Assembly (NCBI RefSeq): GCF_000378985.1
Contig: NZ_KB905372.1
Coordinates: forward strand, 153,184-217,183
DNA length: 64,000 nt
Source of the DNA: Ensifer sp. BR816
GTDB taxonomy: Bacteria > Pseudomonadota > Alphaproteobacteria > Rhizobiales > Rhizobiaceae
Direction: 5' to 3'
A model generated the notes under the pieces. It saw only the letters and a list, made by a program, of their open reading frames with translations, was not told the origin of the DNA and ran no database searches. Positions 34,427-42,963 of the stretch are shown here, one piece after another (within the stretch, counting starts at the first letter, position 1; each line of letters starts with the position of its first letter). The position numbers were made by a program, and so were the translations under genes.

Positions 34427-34837
34427 TCAATCGCGCAGCGGTGCGCCGATATAGAGCTGACGCGGACGACCGATGCGCTGTTCCGGATCCTCGATCATCT
34501 CTTTCCATTGCGCGATCCAGCCGACGGTGCGGGCAAGCGCGAAGAGCACCGTGAACATCGTGGTGGGGAAGCCTAGCGCCTTCAGCGTGATTCCAGAATA
34601 GAAGTCGATGTTAGGATAGAGCTTCTTTTCGATGAAATATTCGTCGGTCAGGGCAATGCGCTCGAGTTCCATCGCGGCTTCGTTGGCGCCGCCGTGCGCC
34701 TGACCCCAGAGGCAGGCGATGCCGGCCGCGATGCAGGGGTTCGCGCCCGACGAACCGGCGAGCCGCACGGTCGAGGTCGATGCATTCTGCTCGTGGTCGG
34801 CGTGCAGGACGAAGGTGCGATCCACGGCGCGCGACAT
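34427..34837 (-). pseudogene. Citrate synthase, N-terminally truncated with internal deletion
   Basis: The frame reads VLHADHEQNASTSTVRLAGS, CLWGQAHGGANEAA, then jumps to MELERIALTDEYFIEKKLYP and ends GRPRQLYIGAPLRD. Compared with alphaproteobacterial GltA, the first 250 residues are missing. About 65 residues between GGANEAA and MELERI are also gone, including the GFGHRVY catalytic histidine region. The FA pair before CIAAG is lost too. Rhizobium species carry a second, plasmid-borne citrate synthase (pcsA in R. tropici); this may be its relic. Confidence 0.8.
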
Positions 34838-35476
34838 CAGGTGTTCACAACACCGCTAAAAGTGGTCGCCCAGTGGCTGGAGTTACCCGACGGCCAGCGA
34901 TTTTTTTTCTGTCGCTCGCACGGTGAGCTCCGGAGGCGGAGCTTTCGCGACTCCGCGGAACGATCGCGTCGCCGCACTGGGGAGGTGTTCAATTTGCTTC
35001 GCCACACGAGGTTCGCCGCTACACAAGCGAGTATTTCGCCGATGGGGGTCTTCCAAGATGGCCATTTTAATGCACATCCTGCACAAAAAAGCCAATTTCC
35101 TGCATCTTGTCACGGCAAATGCGTGCAAGACGCCTCACTTGCGGCTGCTATATTCATGGCGGCTAAACGCCGACGTCACCCTACCGTTTCCTGATGGAGT
35201 GATGAGGCAATGTGAGCACGAGCCATGCGTCAACGCCCCGGGGCAGTGAAATCATCATGCATCCACGGCAACGGTGGGACACCAGGTTGGCAAGACCGTT
35301 GCAAAAGCCGACTTCAGTCACCTGTGTCGCGCAGCGAGGATCGTCAATTCGGGTTTTGGTGCCTTCAAAGCTGGATGGCAATGACCAAACTCACAACCCG
35401 GGCACGCATCGTTCCCGGCGGATAGCGAAAAGTTGGCCGCTCGCGGTTCTAGCGAGCAACATCGAGGGACGATCTG
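34838..35476. other. Intergenic region upstream of hupE
   Basis: No gene found. It contains a G/C-rich dyad at 35157-35173 (TGGCGGCTAAACGCCGA) that resembles a better palindrome at 40559-40575. It also holds the stretch AAAAAAGCCAATTTCCTGC (about 35091), partly repeated before that second palindrome. No convincing sigma-54 promoter or FnrN/NifA site was seen. Confidence 0.35.
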
Positions 35477-36070
35477 ATGAGTCGAAACACATCCACTAGA
35501 AACTTCTTCGCGGCGATCATACTTGCAGTTTCATACGAGCCAGCATTCTCGCATGTCGGAGTCGGCCCCGCTTATTCCTTTACTGCCGGCCTTGTACATC
35601 CACTCTTTGGTCTTGGCCACATCATCGTAATGGTTGCAATCGGGCTGTTGGCGGCCATAAAAGGAGAGAGAGCCCTCTGGGCTTGGCCGGCGGCATTCGT
35701 CGGCCTTATGCTTGTCGGGGCTGTGCTGGGTATTGCCGGCGTGCCCATTCCCTTGGTCGAGTACGTCATCCTCGGCTCGATTGTGGCAGTAGGGCTGGTA
35801 GCCGCTGCCGCGGCGGATCTGCCTGTGGTGACAGGCACGCTGGTCATCGGCGTTTTTGCGATATTCCACGGTCACGCTCACGGCACCGAAACCCCTTGGG
35901 CGGCGGGGTATCTTGAGTATTTCACCGGCCTCGCACTTGCCACGGCATTTCTGCACGGCATTGGTATTGGATTGGGTCTATTGCTAAGTGGACGGCTTCG
36001 GAGTTTGGTACAGCTGGCAGGCGCAACGACTGCGGCAGTTGGCCTCGGGCTTATGGTTGGGATTCTTTAG
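35477..36070 (+). CDS. hupE: HupE/UreJ-family metal permease (motif variant)
   Basis: 197 aa. Signal peptide (residues 1-25, cleaved after AFS) and six predicted membrane segments, as in HupE nickel transporters associated with uptake hydrogenase or urease. The first-helix motif HPxxGxDH reads HPLFGLGH here: GGC replaces the expected Asp codon. The second motif FAIFHGHAHGTE is conserved. AGGGACG precedes the start. No hup, hyp or ure genes are adjacent. Probably nickel or cobalt uptake, if still functional. Confidence 0.82.
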   Translation: MSRNTSTRNFFAAIILAVSYEPAFSHVGVGPAYSFTAGLVHPLFGLGHIIVMVAIGLLAAIKGERALWAWPAAFVGLMLVGAVLGIAGVPIPLVEYVILGSIVAVGLVAAAAADLPVVTGTLVIGVFAIFHGHAHGTETPWAAGYLEYFTGLALATAFLHGIGIGLGLLLSGRLRSLVQLAGATTAAVGLGLMVGIL

Positions 36071-36308
36071 TGGCTGATAAGCGTCCGGTAAGCGGCTGCT
36101 TTGGTGGCTTCACACTCGGGAGATTCAAGAAAAGGGGAGCGTGGCTGCGAGCCATCACTCTCCGCTTAACCGCAGTTTTTCAGCGTAGGGAGAGAAGAAT
36201 TTGCTTACTACCTGCGAGAAACCCAATCTTCAGCAGCAAATGCGCGAATAAGGCATCGTATCATGCTGATTGAAGAGCAATCCGGTCTGACATTTGAGCA
36301 CCCAGTAA

Positions 36309-37280
36309 ATGGTCACCATCCTCGACACCAGCAGTCCGGCAAGACGAGCACGCCATCCGGAAAAGGCCAATCGACCGGACACGGAAGTGCTGCGCAAACC
36401 GGAATGGATCCGCGTGAAGGCGCCGGTCTCCAAGGGCTACCAGGAAACGCGCGGTCTCGTGCGCTCGCACAAGTTGGTGACGGTCTGCGAGGAGGCGGGC
36501 TGCCCGAATATCGGCGAGTGCTGGGACAAGAAGCACGCAACCTTCATGATTATGGGCGAGATCTGTACCCGCGCCTGTGCTTTCTGCAATGTTGCGACCG
36601 GCAAGCCGAACACGCTCGACATGGCAGAGCCTGAGAATGTCGCCAAGGCCGTCAAGCAGATGGGCCTTAGCCACGTCGTCATCACCTCCGTCGACCGCGA
36701 CGATCTGGAAGACGGTGGTGCCGAGCATTTCGAAAAGGTGATCTGGGCGATCCGCGCAGCGTCGCCGGCTACCACCATCGAGATCCTGACGCCTGACTTC
36801 CTGAAGAAGTCGGGTGCTCTGGAGCGCGTCGTTGCTGCCAAGCCCGACGTCTTCAACCACAACATCGAAACGGTGGCGGGCAATTACCTGACCGTTCGTC
36901 CGGGCGCCCGTTACTTCCACTCTATCCGCCTGCTGCAGCGCGTGAAGGAACTGGACCCTACCATGTTCACCAAATCGGGCATCATGGTCGGTCTCGGTGA
37001 AAGACGAAACGAAGTGCTACAGTTGATGGACGACTTGCGTACGGCGGATGTCGACTTCCTGACGATTGGCCAGTACCTGCAGCCAACGCGCAAGCACCAC
37101 GCGGTCATGAGCTTCGTCACTCCCGACGAATTCAAGTCATACGAGACAGTGGCCTACACCAAGGGTTTTCTGATGGTGTCTTCGCACCCACTGACCAGGT
37201 CCTCACATCACGCTGGAGAGGACTTTCTTCTTTTACGGGCGGCGGCGCGGGAACGTAAGCTCTCGGTTGAAGGGGCATAG
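36309..37280 (+). CDS. lipA: Lipoyl synthase
   Basis: 323 aa. The auxiliary 4Fe-4S cluster is bound by CEEAGCPNIGEC (residues about 60-71) and the radical-SAM cluster by CTRACAFC (about 87-94). The C-terminal RSS motif that ligates the auxiliary cluster is present (PLTRSSHHAGEDF). It inserts sulfur into protein-bound octanoate to form lipoate. A stand-alone accessory copy; the lipoyl protein at 14017 is the only visible substrate in the window. The usual RSSYHA reads RSSHHA. Confidence 0.9.
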   Translation: MVTILDTSSPARRARHPEKANRPDTEVLRKPEWIRVKAPVSKGYQETRGLVRSHKLVTVCEEAGCPNIGECWDKKHATFMIMGEICTRACAFCNVATGKPNTLDMAEPENVAKAVKQMGLSHVVITSVDRDDLEDGGAEHFEKVIWAIRAASPATTIEILTPDFLKKSGALERVVAAKPDVFNHNIETVAGNYLTVRPGARYFHSIRLLQRVKELDPTMFTKSGIMVGLGERRNEVLQLMDDLRTADVDFLTIGQYLQPTRKHHAVMSFVTPDEFKSYETVAYTKGFLMVSSHPLTRSSHHAGEDFLLLRAAARERKLSVEGA

Positions 37281-37491
37281 GAGTAGCGGCAAGGCATTTA
37301 GATCTAGTTTGCCTAATTCATGTTCAGCGGCCAGCTATACCGGTGATTGGCGCTGGTGGACCTGACCGTCACGGCTGTCCCTCCCCTTCTGCATCAGCCG
37401 ATTAACGAGAGGCGGTGGCCTGCTGCTCGTGTCCCCGCTGGTCTGTCTCCTGACAACGCAAAGACCCAATAACTCAAGCGGATTTGACCAA

Positions 37492-40125
37492 ATGAAAACA
37501 CCTGCCTCGCCGCACTTCAAAACTCTCGATTTGAAGAGCACCTATAATGCCATTCGTCGCGATCTCGCTGGTGGACTAGCCATGAAAGAGAGTGACAATG
37601 ATTGGAGCATTAAACTTCAGGGATTTCAGACGTGTAGAGGCATGCCCTTCTTGTTTGGGGAAGGGTCCGGCCCTGATGTGGTGCGTTTGAAACCTGGGGA
37701 CGCTCCTGTCACCATTATGCTCCCGCTTACAGTGGCGACTTATATAATATTTGTTCAGGCGGTGGCAGACCGGCCAGCTGTCGATAAATATGGATTCGGA
37801 CAAATAGGGCCAGCTACGCTTGGGGTTGATGGCAATGAACTTGGAGATTTGGTGTCGACCTACTCGCTGAAATACACCGATGGTAGTGAAATTGAGCTGC
37901 CCCTTTTGCGTCGGTTTGGGATACAACAAAGGCATATTTCGTGGGCAGCTAGCCCATTTGCGGCAGTCCCAGCAAGAGCACCAAGTGTGCACGCAACTCA
38001 TGCCGAGGACTTAGCTCTAAGGCGCGCTCCAGTTCTTGATTATGGCATTGCAGAACAGCGAAACTCATCCGGACGTCTTATCGATGATGAGAACCTTTGG
38101 CTTTACGCACTTCCTAATCCCCACCCTGCGAGAGAAATCGCATCCCTGCGACTTCGCGCGGACAATGAGGAGTCACTGATATATGCAATTAGCTTCACAA
38201 CTCTCGAAGAGCATCCGCTGCGACTTCGAGAACGCCGTAAGTTGAGAATGCGTTTGCCTGAAGGTGTTATGTTGAATTGCCTCGGAGAACTCGATGTCGA
38301 TGATCGGGGTGATCAAATTGGCATAGATCTTGGGACAGTCATCTCTGCGCGCGCCGTTCTCGAGTATTCCCCGCATGATTGGCTGAGTGAACTACCTGAC
38401 GTTCAGCCAGTGCGATCGAACAGTGACATCATCGTTGAGTATTCCGCCCACCCGGATGCTCAACTTTACCTTCGGACCGACGATGGCAGCCTGCTAGTGC
38501 GGGAGCTTCGATTGCTGGAAAAGGCCCATCCTGTCGTCGACCCAGTAGCTGAAGCAATGGCAATTGAGGCAGCGACAAAGTCCGTTAAACTTCGAATAAT
38601 TGAAAAAGGTACCGGCCGGGGTGTTGCCGCTCGCTTGCATATCCACGGCCCACACGGAGAGTACCTTCCGCCGAAAGGACACCACCGGAAGGTAAACACC
38701 GGCTGGTTTGAAGACCTCTACGGCGAATTTGCCAACGGACTAAATCAGTACGCCTACATAGACGGCACCTGCACAGTGGACCTTCCGGTTGGAGTCGTCT
38801 TTGTTGAAATTTCCAGGGGTTTCGAGATGCGCCCGGTTCGCCGCATGATCGAGATCGAGCAAGATACGGAGACTTTGACATTCGAGCTGGAGAAAGTCCT
38901 CCGATGGCGTGAGCAGGGTTGGGTCTGTTCTGATACGCATGTCCATGTGCTGAGCCCGCAGACAGCTCTTCTCGAAGGGCAGGCAGAGGGTGTCAACGTT
39001 GTCAACTTGCTGGCGTCGCAGTGGGGCGAAATGTTCACCAACGTGGGAGACTTCGACGGCCGAACCACTTTAGGGGCGAAAGATTTTGGTGGTGATGGCG
39101 AGTTTCTTGTTCGTGTAGGCACGGAAAATCGCCAACACGTGATGGGTCACATATCTCTTCTTGGCTATAGCGGCGAGATAATTGATCCCCTATGTACCGC
39201 TGGACCGCACGAGGCAGCGATCGGCGATCCGCTGGAGAGGATCATGGCCGACTGGGCAGAGCGTTGTCGCCAACAAGGTGGCCTCGTAGTAATGCCACAC
39301 GCCCCAAACCCTCAGGCCGAGCGTGCAGCAGACATCGTACTTGGTCTGGTCGATGCGATCGAAATGATGACTTTTAATCCGCGCGACGCTCAGATTAGTG
39401 CATTTGGACTTGCCGATTGGTATCGATATTTGAACATTGGATATCATCTGCCGCTGGTCGCAGGATCTGATAAGATGAATGCAGCATCGCTGCTTGGGGG
39501 CATCCGAACATACTCCTATTTAGGCGATTGCGATTTCACTTTTCAGAATTGGATGGACGCTGTACGTCGCGGCGACACGTTTGTCACAGTAGGGCCGCTC
39601 GTCCGCATGGCTGTAGAGGGTCGGTTTCCTGGGAGTAAGATCCGGCTTCCTCCTAGCGGTGGCACAGTCGGGATCGATTGGCGCATCGATTCCGTTAGCG
39701 TTCCTCCAAAGCGCGCCGAGTTACTTCTCAACGGAGTTGTCATTGAGGAATTTCATTCGGATAAACTCTCTTGCAATGGACACACCTCGCTGCATTTGAC
39801 AGAATCTTGTTGGCTGGCTGTCCGCGTTCGAGGCAGTGTGGCAGGACGCGATGCCGATATTGCCGCACACACGAGTGCCGTCTTAGTGGAGGTCGGAGAC
39901 AAACCGATTTTCGCAACAAGCGACGCTGTGGCGGTGCTCGCCCAGATCGAGGGATCAATAGCGTATCTGGATACCGTCGCCCCGAGGAGCGACGAAGCAC
40001 GGCATGCTCGCATGAGAGCCTCTCTGGAACTTGCTCATCATCGTCTGCATCATCGGCTTCACGAACTCGGTGCTAGCCATGAACATACTCCCGTGCATTC
40101 CATGCACACGAAGCGGGAGCATTGA
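37492..40125 (+). CDS. CehA/McbA-family metallohydrolase (PHP domain)
   Basis: 877 aa from ATG 37492 (the frame opens at 37429). The N-terminal 480 residues are beta-rich without clear motifs. A PHP-like metal-binding domain follows: DTHVHVLSPQTALLEGQAEG, VMPHAPNP, then AGSDKMNAASLLGG. A C-terminal beta domain completes it. Founding members hydrolyse carbaryl-type carbamate or ester bonds; the natural substrate is unknown. No signal peptide is seen, so cytoplasmic. It is followed by a CocE-like hydrolase and a peptide-type importer. A degenerate copy of its 3' end lies at 29700. Confidence 0.8.
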   Translation: MKTPASPHFKTLDLKSTYNAIRRDLAGGLAMKESDNDWSIKLQGFQTCRGMPFLFGEGSGPDVVRLKPGDAPVTIMLPLTVATYIIFVQAVADRPAVDKYGFGQIGPATLGVDGNELGDLVSTYSLKYTDGSEIELPLLRRFGIQQRHISWAASPFAAVPARAPSVHATHAEDLALRRAPVLDYGIAEQRNSSGRLIDDENLWLYALPNPHPAREIASLRLRADNEESLIYAISFTTLEEHPLRLRERRKLRMRLPEGVMLNCLGELDVDDRGDQIGIDLGTVISARAVLEYSPHDWLSELPDVQPVRSNSDIIVEYSAHPDAQLYLRTDDGSLLVRELRLLEKAHPVVDPVAEAMAIEAATKSVKLRIIEKGTGRGVAARLHIHGPHGEYLPPKGHHRKVNTGWFEDLYGEFANGLNQYAYIDGTCTVDLPVGVVFVEISRGFEMRPVRRMIEIEQDTETLTFELEKVLRWREQGWVCSDTHVHVLSPQTALLEGQAEGVNVVNLLASQWGEMFTNVGDFDGRTTLGAKDFGGDGEFLVRVGTENRQHVMGHISLLGYSGEIIDPLCTAGPHEAAIGDPLERIMADWAERCRQQGGLVVMPHAPNPQAERAADIVLGLVDAIEMMTFNPRDAQISAFGLADWYRYLNIGYHLPLVAGSDKMNAASLLGGIRTYSYLGDCDFTFQNWMDAVRRGDTFVTVGPLVRMAVEGRFPGSKIRLPPSGGTVGIDWRIDSVSVPPKRAELLLNGVVIEEFHSDKLSCNGHTSLHLTESCWLAVRVRGSVAGRDADIAAHTSAVLVEVGDKPIFATSDAVAVLAQIEGSIAYLDTVAPRSDEARHARMRASLELAHHRLHHRLHELGASHEHTPVHSMHTKREH

Positions 40126-40748
40126 GAATCACGACCCACGTGGATGGCTACTGCGAGAACCGCTTCATAACAAAGCGCGTTCTGCTGACCATGCGATGTA
40201 GCTCTCATAGTCATTCGCGACATTGGAGGCGGCAGTGGCCTCCCTGCGGTTTGTCACAGATATGCCGGAGTAGAACTGCATGAGGAATTCCGCGAAAGGC
40301 GGGAACCTCTACTGAAGATAATCAAGGTTGTACTATCATTTGCTATTTGTGACAGGGCCGATGATGTGTGTGACAAGCAGTTCTTGTCTGGGGACACAAT
40401 CCTGAAACGTCTCCAGCCACACAAAACGCCGTGCGCCTGGGACGTATTAAGCCGGGTCTGGAAACACCCACATTGTGGTTTCATTCTTCGCGAGAGATTG
40501 CCGGTTAACTGCGCAATGTCGGGAAAAAACGGTAATTTCCTGCTTCTAGTGCGGGGATTTGGCGTTAAACGCCAACGCATCGCTGTTACTTTCGCGATGC
40601 AAACGCTGAGTTGCCAAACCCACCGATCTGACAGGCTTGCTGCAAACAAACACCACTAATCACCGCATGCATGCATTGCCGATGGCCGTGTGGCATTGGG
40701 CCAGTTGTTTTTGCGCGGAACAATGCGAACTCGAGGGGAGATCCGCAG
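40126..40748. other. Intergenic region before the CocE-like gene
   Basis: No ORF resembling a protein. Holds the palindrome at 40559-40575, a likely promoter region for the downstream gene, and a purine-rich ribosome site (GGGGAG) just before 40749. Confidence 0.4.
40559..40575. promoter_or_regulatory. 17-bp palindrome, possible operator
   Basis: TTGGCGTTAAACGCCAA is symmetrical around its central base, 174 bp before the CocE-like start. The shape fits LacI/GalR- or other dimer operators. A weaker relative is at 35157-35173. No cognate regulator is identified. Confidence 0.45.
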
Positions 40749-42488
40749 ATGAAAGGTAATGCCTACCTTACCCAAGCTGATGTGGTGCGCGACATCGGCT
40801 ACGTAACCATGAAGGACGGCACGCGTATCGCCCACATTTCATACCGTCCGAAATCTGGCCGCCATCCAAGCGTTTTCTTGTATTCCCCATATTCGGCGAG
40901 TTTCACTCCCTTCGAGGTTGCGAAACCGTTTCTCGATGCCGGCTACGCTTTCGTCGGCGCCAACTTCCCCGCGACGGGTTGTTCGGAAGGTGTCATCGAT
41001 TATTGGTTTGACCGTAAGGAAGGAATTTACGGTGCCGAAGTGGTCGAATGGATTGCCGAACAGCCTTGGAGCGACGGCAATGTGGGAATGATTGGCAATT
41101 CATCTGCAGGCACCGTTCAATTCTGGGTCGCTGCGGAACAACCGCCTCATCTAAGGGCCATCGTAGCGAGCGGCGTCGAAGACGGCTATGAGGATACCTG
41201 TTCCGTGGGTGGAATGCCGCGGCTAGGTGTATTAAAATGGGCTATCGAAAGTGAGTTCGTTCTTCAAGTCAAAGGAGTAGAGGGCCGCATCAGCGCAGGC
41301 GATACTGAATGCGTCGCAATTCGAAAGGGTGACAGGCAGCTTGTCAAACGTCCATTCTGTGACGAGTTTAGAAAGCGGCCATTTAAAGATGAATGGTGGG
41401 ATTCAATTTATTTGGCGCGCGATGAGGTCGCCGGCAAGATAGCCGTACCCACCATGCTTATCGCCTCCTGGCAGGAGGAAGCTGGCACGGCGGTTAGGGA
41501 AAGCGCGCGGTTATTTACAAAGCTGATGCCGAACGCGGAGTATAAAAAACTGGTTCTGATGAACGGCGATCATTCTATCGGGGGACCGGGCCCACGGAGC
41601 TATAGCATTGTAGACGATGAGCGGATGAAGTTCCTGGATCGCTGGGTAAAGGGCATTGAAAATGGAGTAGAACATGAGTTTCCAGTGACCGTCTATTGGG
41701 AGGTTTCGGAACCGAATGGAGATCCTAAGAAGTCGGTTGCCGGTTGGGTTACAAGGCACGCCACCTGGCCAGAACCGGCCGTCGAGCGGCGTGCCTACTA
41801 TCTCACTGCCGATGCGAGGATCTCGCCCGACAAACCTGATGGTAGCCCGACCGAGGGATCTCGCGCCTACCTATATCCAGCAGGAACGGAACTGCATCGT
41901 AACAATCAGCAGTTTGCGCTCGAACCGAATAGTGTAGGCGTGCTGAATTACCGGACCAAGCCGTCGACCTCGGATATGACGCTGCTAGGAAATCCGGAAG
42001 TCACGCTGTATCTCAGCATCGACAATGGAGATGACGCTGACCTGTATTTGACGTTGAAGGACGTGGATCCCGAAGGTAACGTACTCTTCCTCATGTCAGG
42101 CGGGCTGCGTGCTTCGCTGCGCGCAATTGATGAGACGCGGACCTATTCTGACGAAGTCGTGCATGTATTTCGTAAAAGCGAGAAACTCGTTCCAAACGAG
42201 ATTTATGAAATACGAATGTCGCTGTTGGCGCCGATTGCTTACGTAATTCGGCAAGGGCACTCTCTTGAGCTAACCATCGGCGCTCCCAATCCTATCTCCG
42301 AAATAATTCCGGCAGGCGAGGCATCCATCAACAGGGTGTATCACTCGAAGACTTATCCGTCGAAAATCCTTCTCCCAATTATTCCGGGGGCGACAGCGCA
42401 GGCGCCCGCGCCTGAATGGGGGACGCAGCGAGCGCAGCCGTGTCGAAAAGGATCGGAATTTGTCCCCGGCGGACTGCCGATACGATAA
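40749..42488 (+). CDS. CocE/NonD-family alpha/beta hydrolase
   Basis: 579 aa from ATG 40749 with GGGGAG upstream. S15 peptidase fold: nucleophile in GMIGNSSAGTVQFWVAAEQP, catalytic His candidate in MNGDHSIGG, and the C-terminal jelly-roll domain (VTLYLSIDNGDDADLYLTL). Relatives are X-Pro dipeptidyl peptidases, cocaine esterase and glutaryl acylases. No signal peptide. Located between a metallohydrolase and an oligopeptide importer, so it probably hydrolyses an imported ester or amide. A truncated second copy starts at 48660. Confidence 0.88.
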   Translation: MKGNAYLTQADVVRDIGYVTMKDGTRIAHISYRPKSGRHPSVFLYSPYSASFTPFEVAKPFLDAGYAFVGANFPATGCSEGVIDYWFDRKEGIYGAEVVEWIAEQPWSDGNVGMIGNSSAGTVQFWVAAEQPPHLRAIVASGVEDGYEDTCSVGGMPRLGVLKWAIESEFVLQVKGVEGRISAGDTECVAIRKGDRQLVKRPFCDEFRKRPFKDEWWDSIYLARDEVAGKIAVPTMLIASWQEEAGTAVRESARLFTKLMPNAEYKKLVLMNGDHSIGGPGPRSYSIVDDERMKFLDRWVKGIENGVEHEFPVTVYWEVSEPNGDPKKSVAGWVTRHATWPEPAVERRAYYLTADARISPDKPDGSPTEGSRAYLYPAGTELHRNNQQFALEPNSVGVLNYRTKPSTSDMTLLGNPEVTLYLSIDNGDDADLYLTLKDVDPEGNVLFLMSGGLRASLRAIDETRTYSDEVVHVFRKSEKLVPNEIYEIRMSLLAPIAYVIRQGHSLELTIGAPNPISEIIPAGEASINRVYHSKTYPSKILLPIIPGATAQAPAPEWGTQRAQPCRKGSEFVPGGLPIR

Positions 42489-42595
42489 TGCTTATTCTAT
42501 CTGACGCTTGCCTGGCTCTTTTCAATATTGTCCATGCGAAGACAGGCGACTCAAAGGCTCAAAACCCATCAAGCTGAAAACCGTTAAAACCTCGG

Positions 42596-42625
42596 TGGAT
42601 GGCGGTCACCGTTGACCGCCATCCA
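42596..42625 (+). terminator. Perfect 13-bp hairpin after the CocE-like gene
   Basis: TGGATGGCGGTCA, loop CCGT, then TGACCGCCATCCA, about 108 nt after the stop. There is no U-tract, so it may act as a 3' end stabiliser or factor-assisted terminator rather than a simple intrinsic terminator. Confidence 0.55.
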
Positions 42626-42963
42626 TAGGCTCGCATGCTCTCCACTGGTGGAGCCGGGCTACGGACCGCACGGGCAAGAACGGCGCCATTTCACATTTAT
42701 CTCCCTCGATGATCGGGGTGGGCGACCGGCATCCTGCAGATGAAGGCGTGTAGATGCATAATTGCGGAAAGAACGCCGAATTGCTGCGCCCACAGCCGAT
42801 TTTTTCCGAACGGCGACCTGCTGGGCACTGCTACATTGAAAATGCAATGTGCTGAGGGGCACTGCCGCAAACAAACTTCATCTCAACAAATGGAAATGAA
42901 TAACGCTCCCAATGTTTTTGATGGGACGCAGCGGCGAAACAACAAGACGGAGGATTTCAAGGA
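42626..42963. other. Leader region of the peptide-type ABC operon
   Basis: No gene recognised. Probably contains the promoter for the 42964-48566 operon; no clear operator. The start codon at 42964 is preceded by ACGGAGGATTTCAAGGA, a good ribosome site. Confidence 0.45.
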
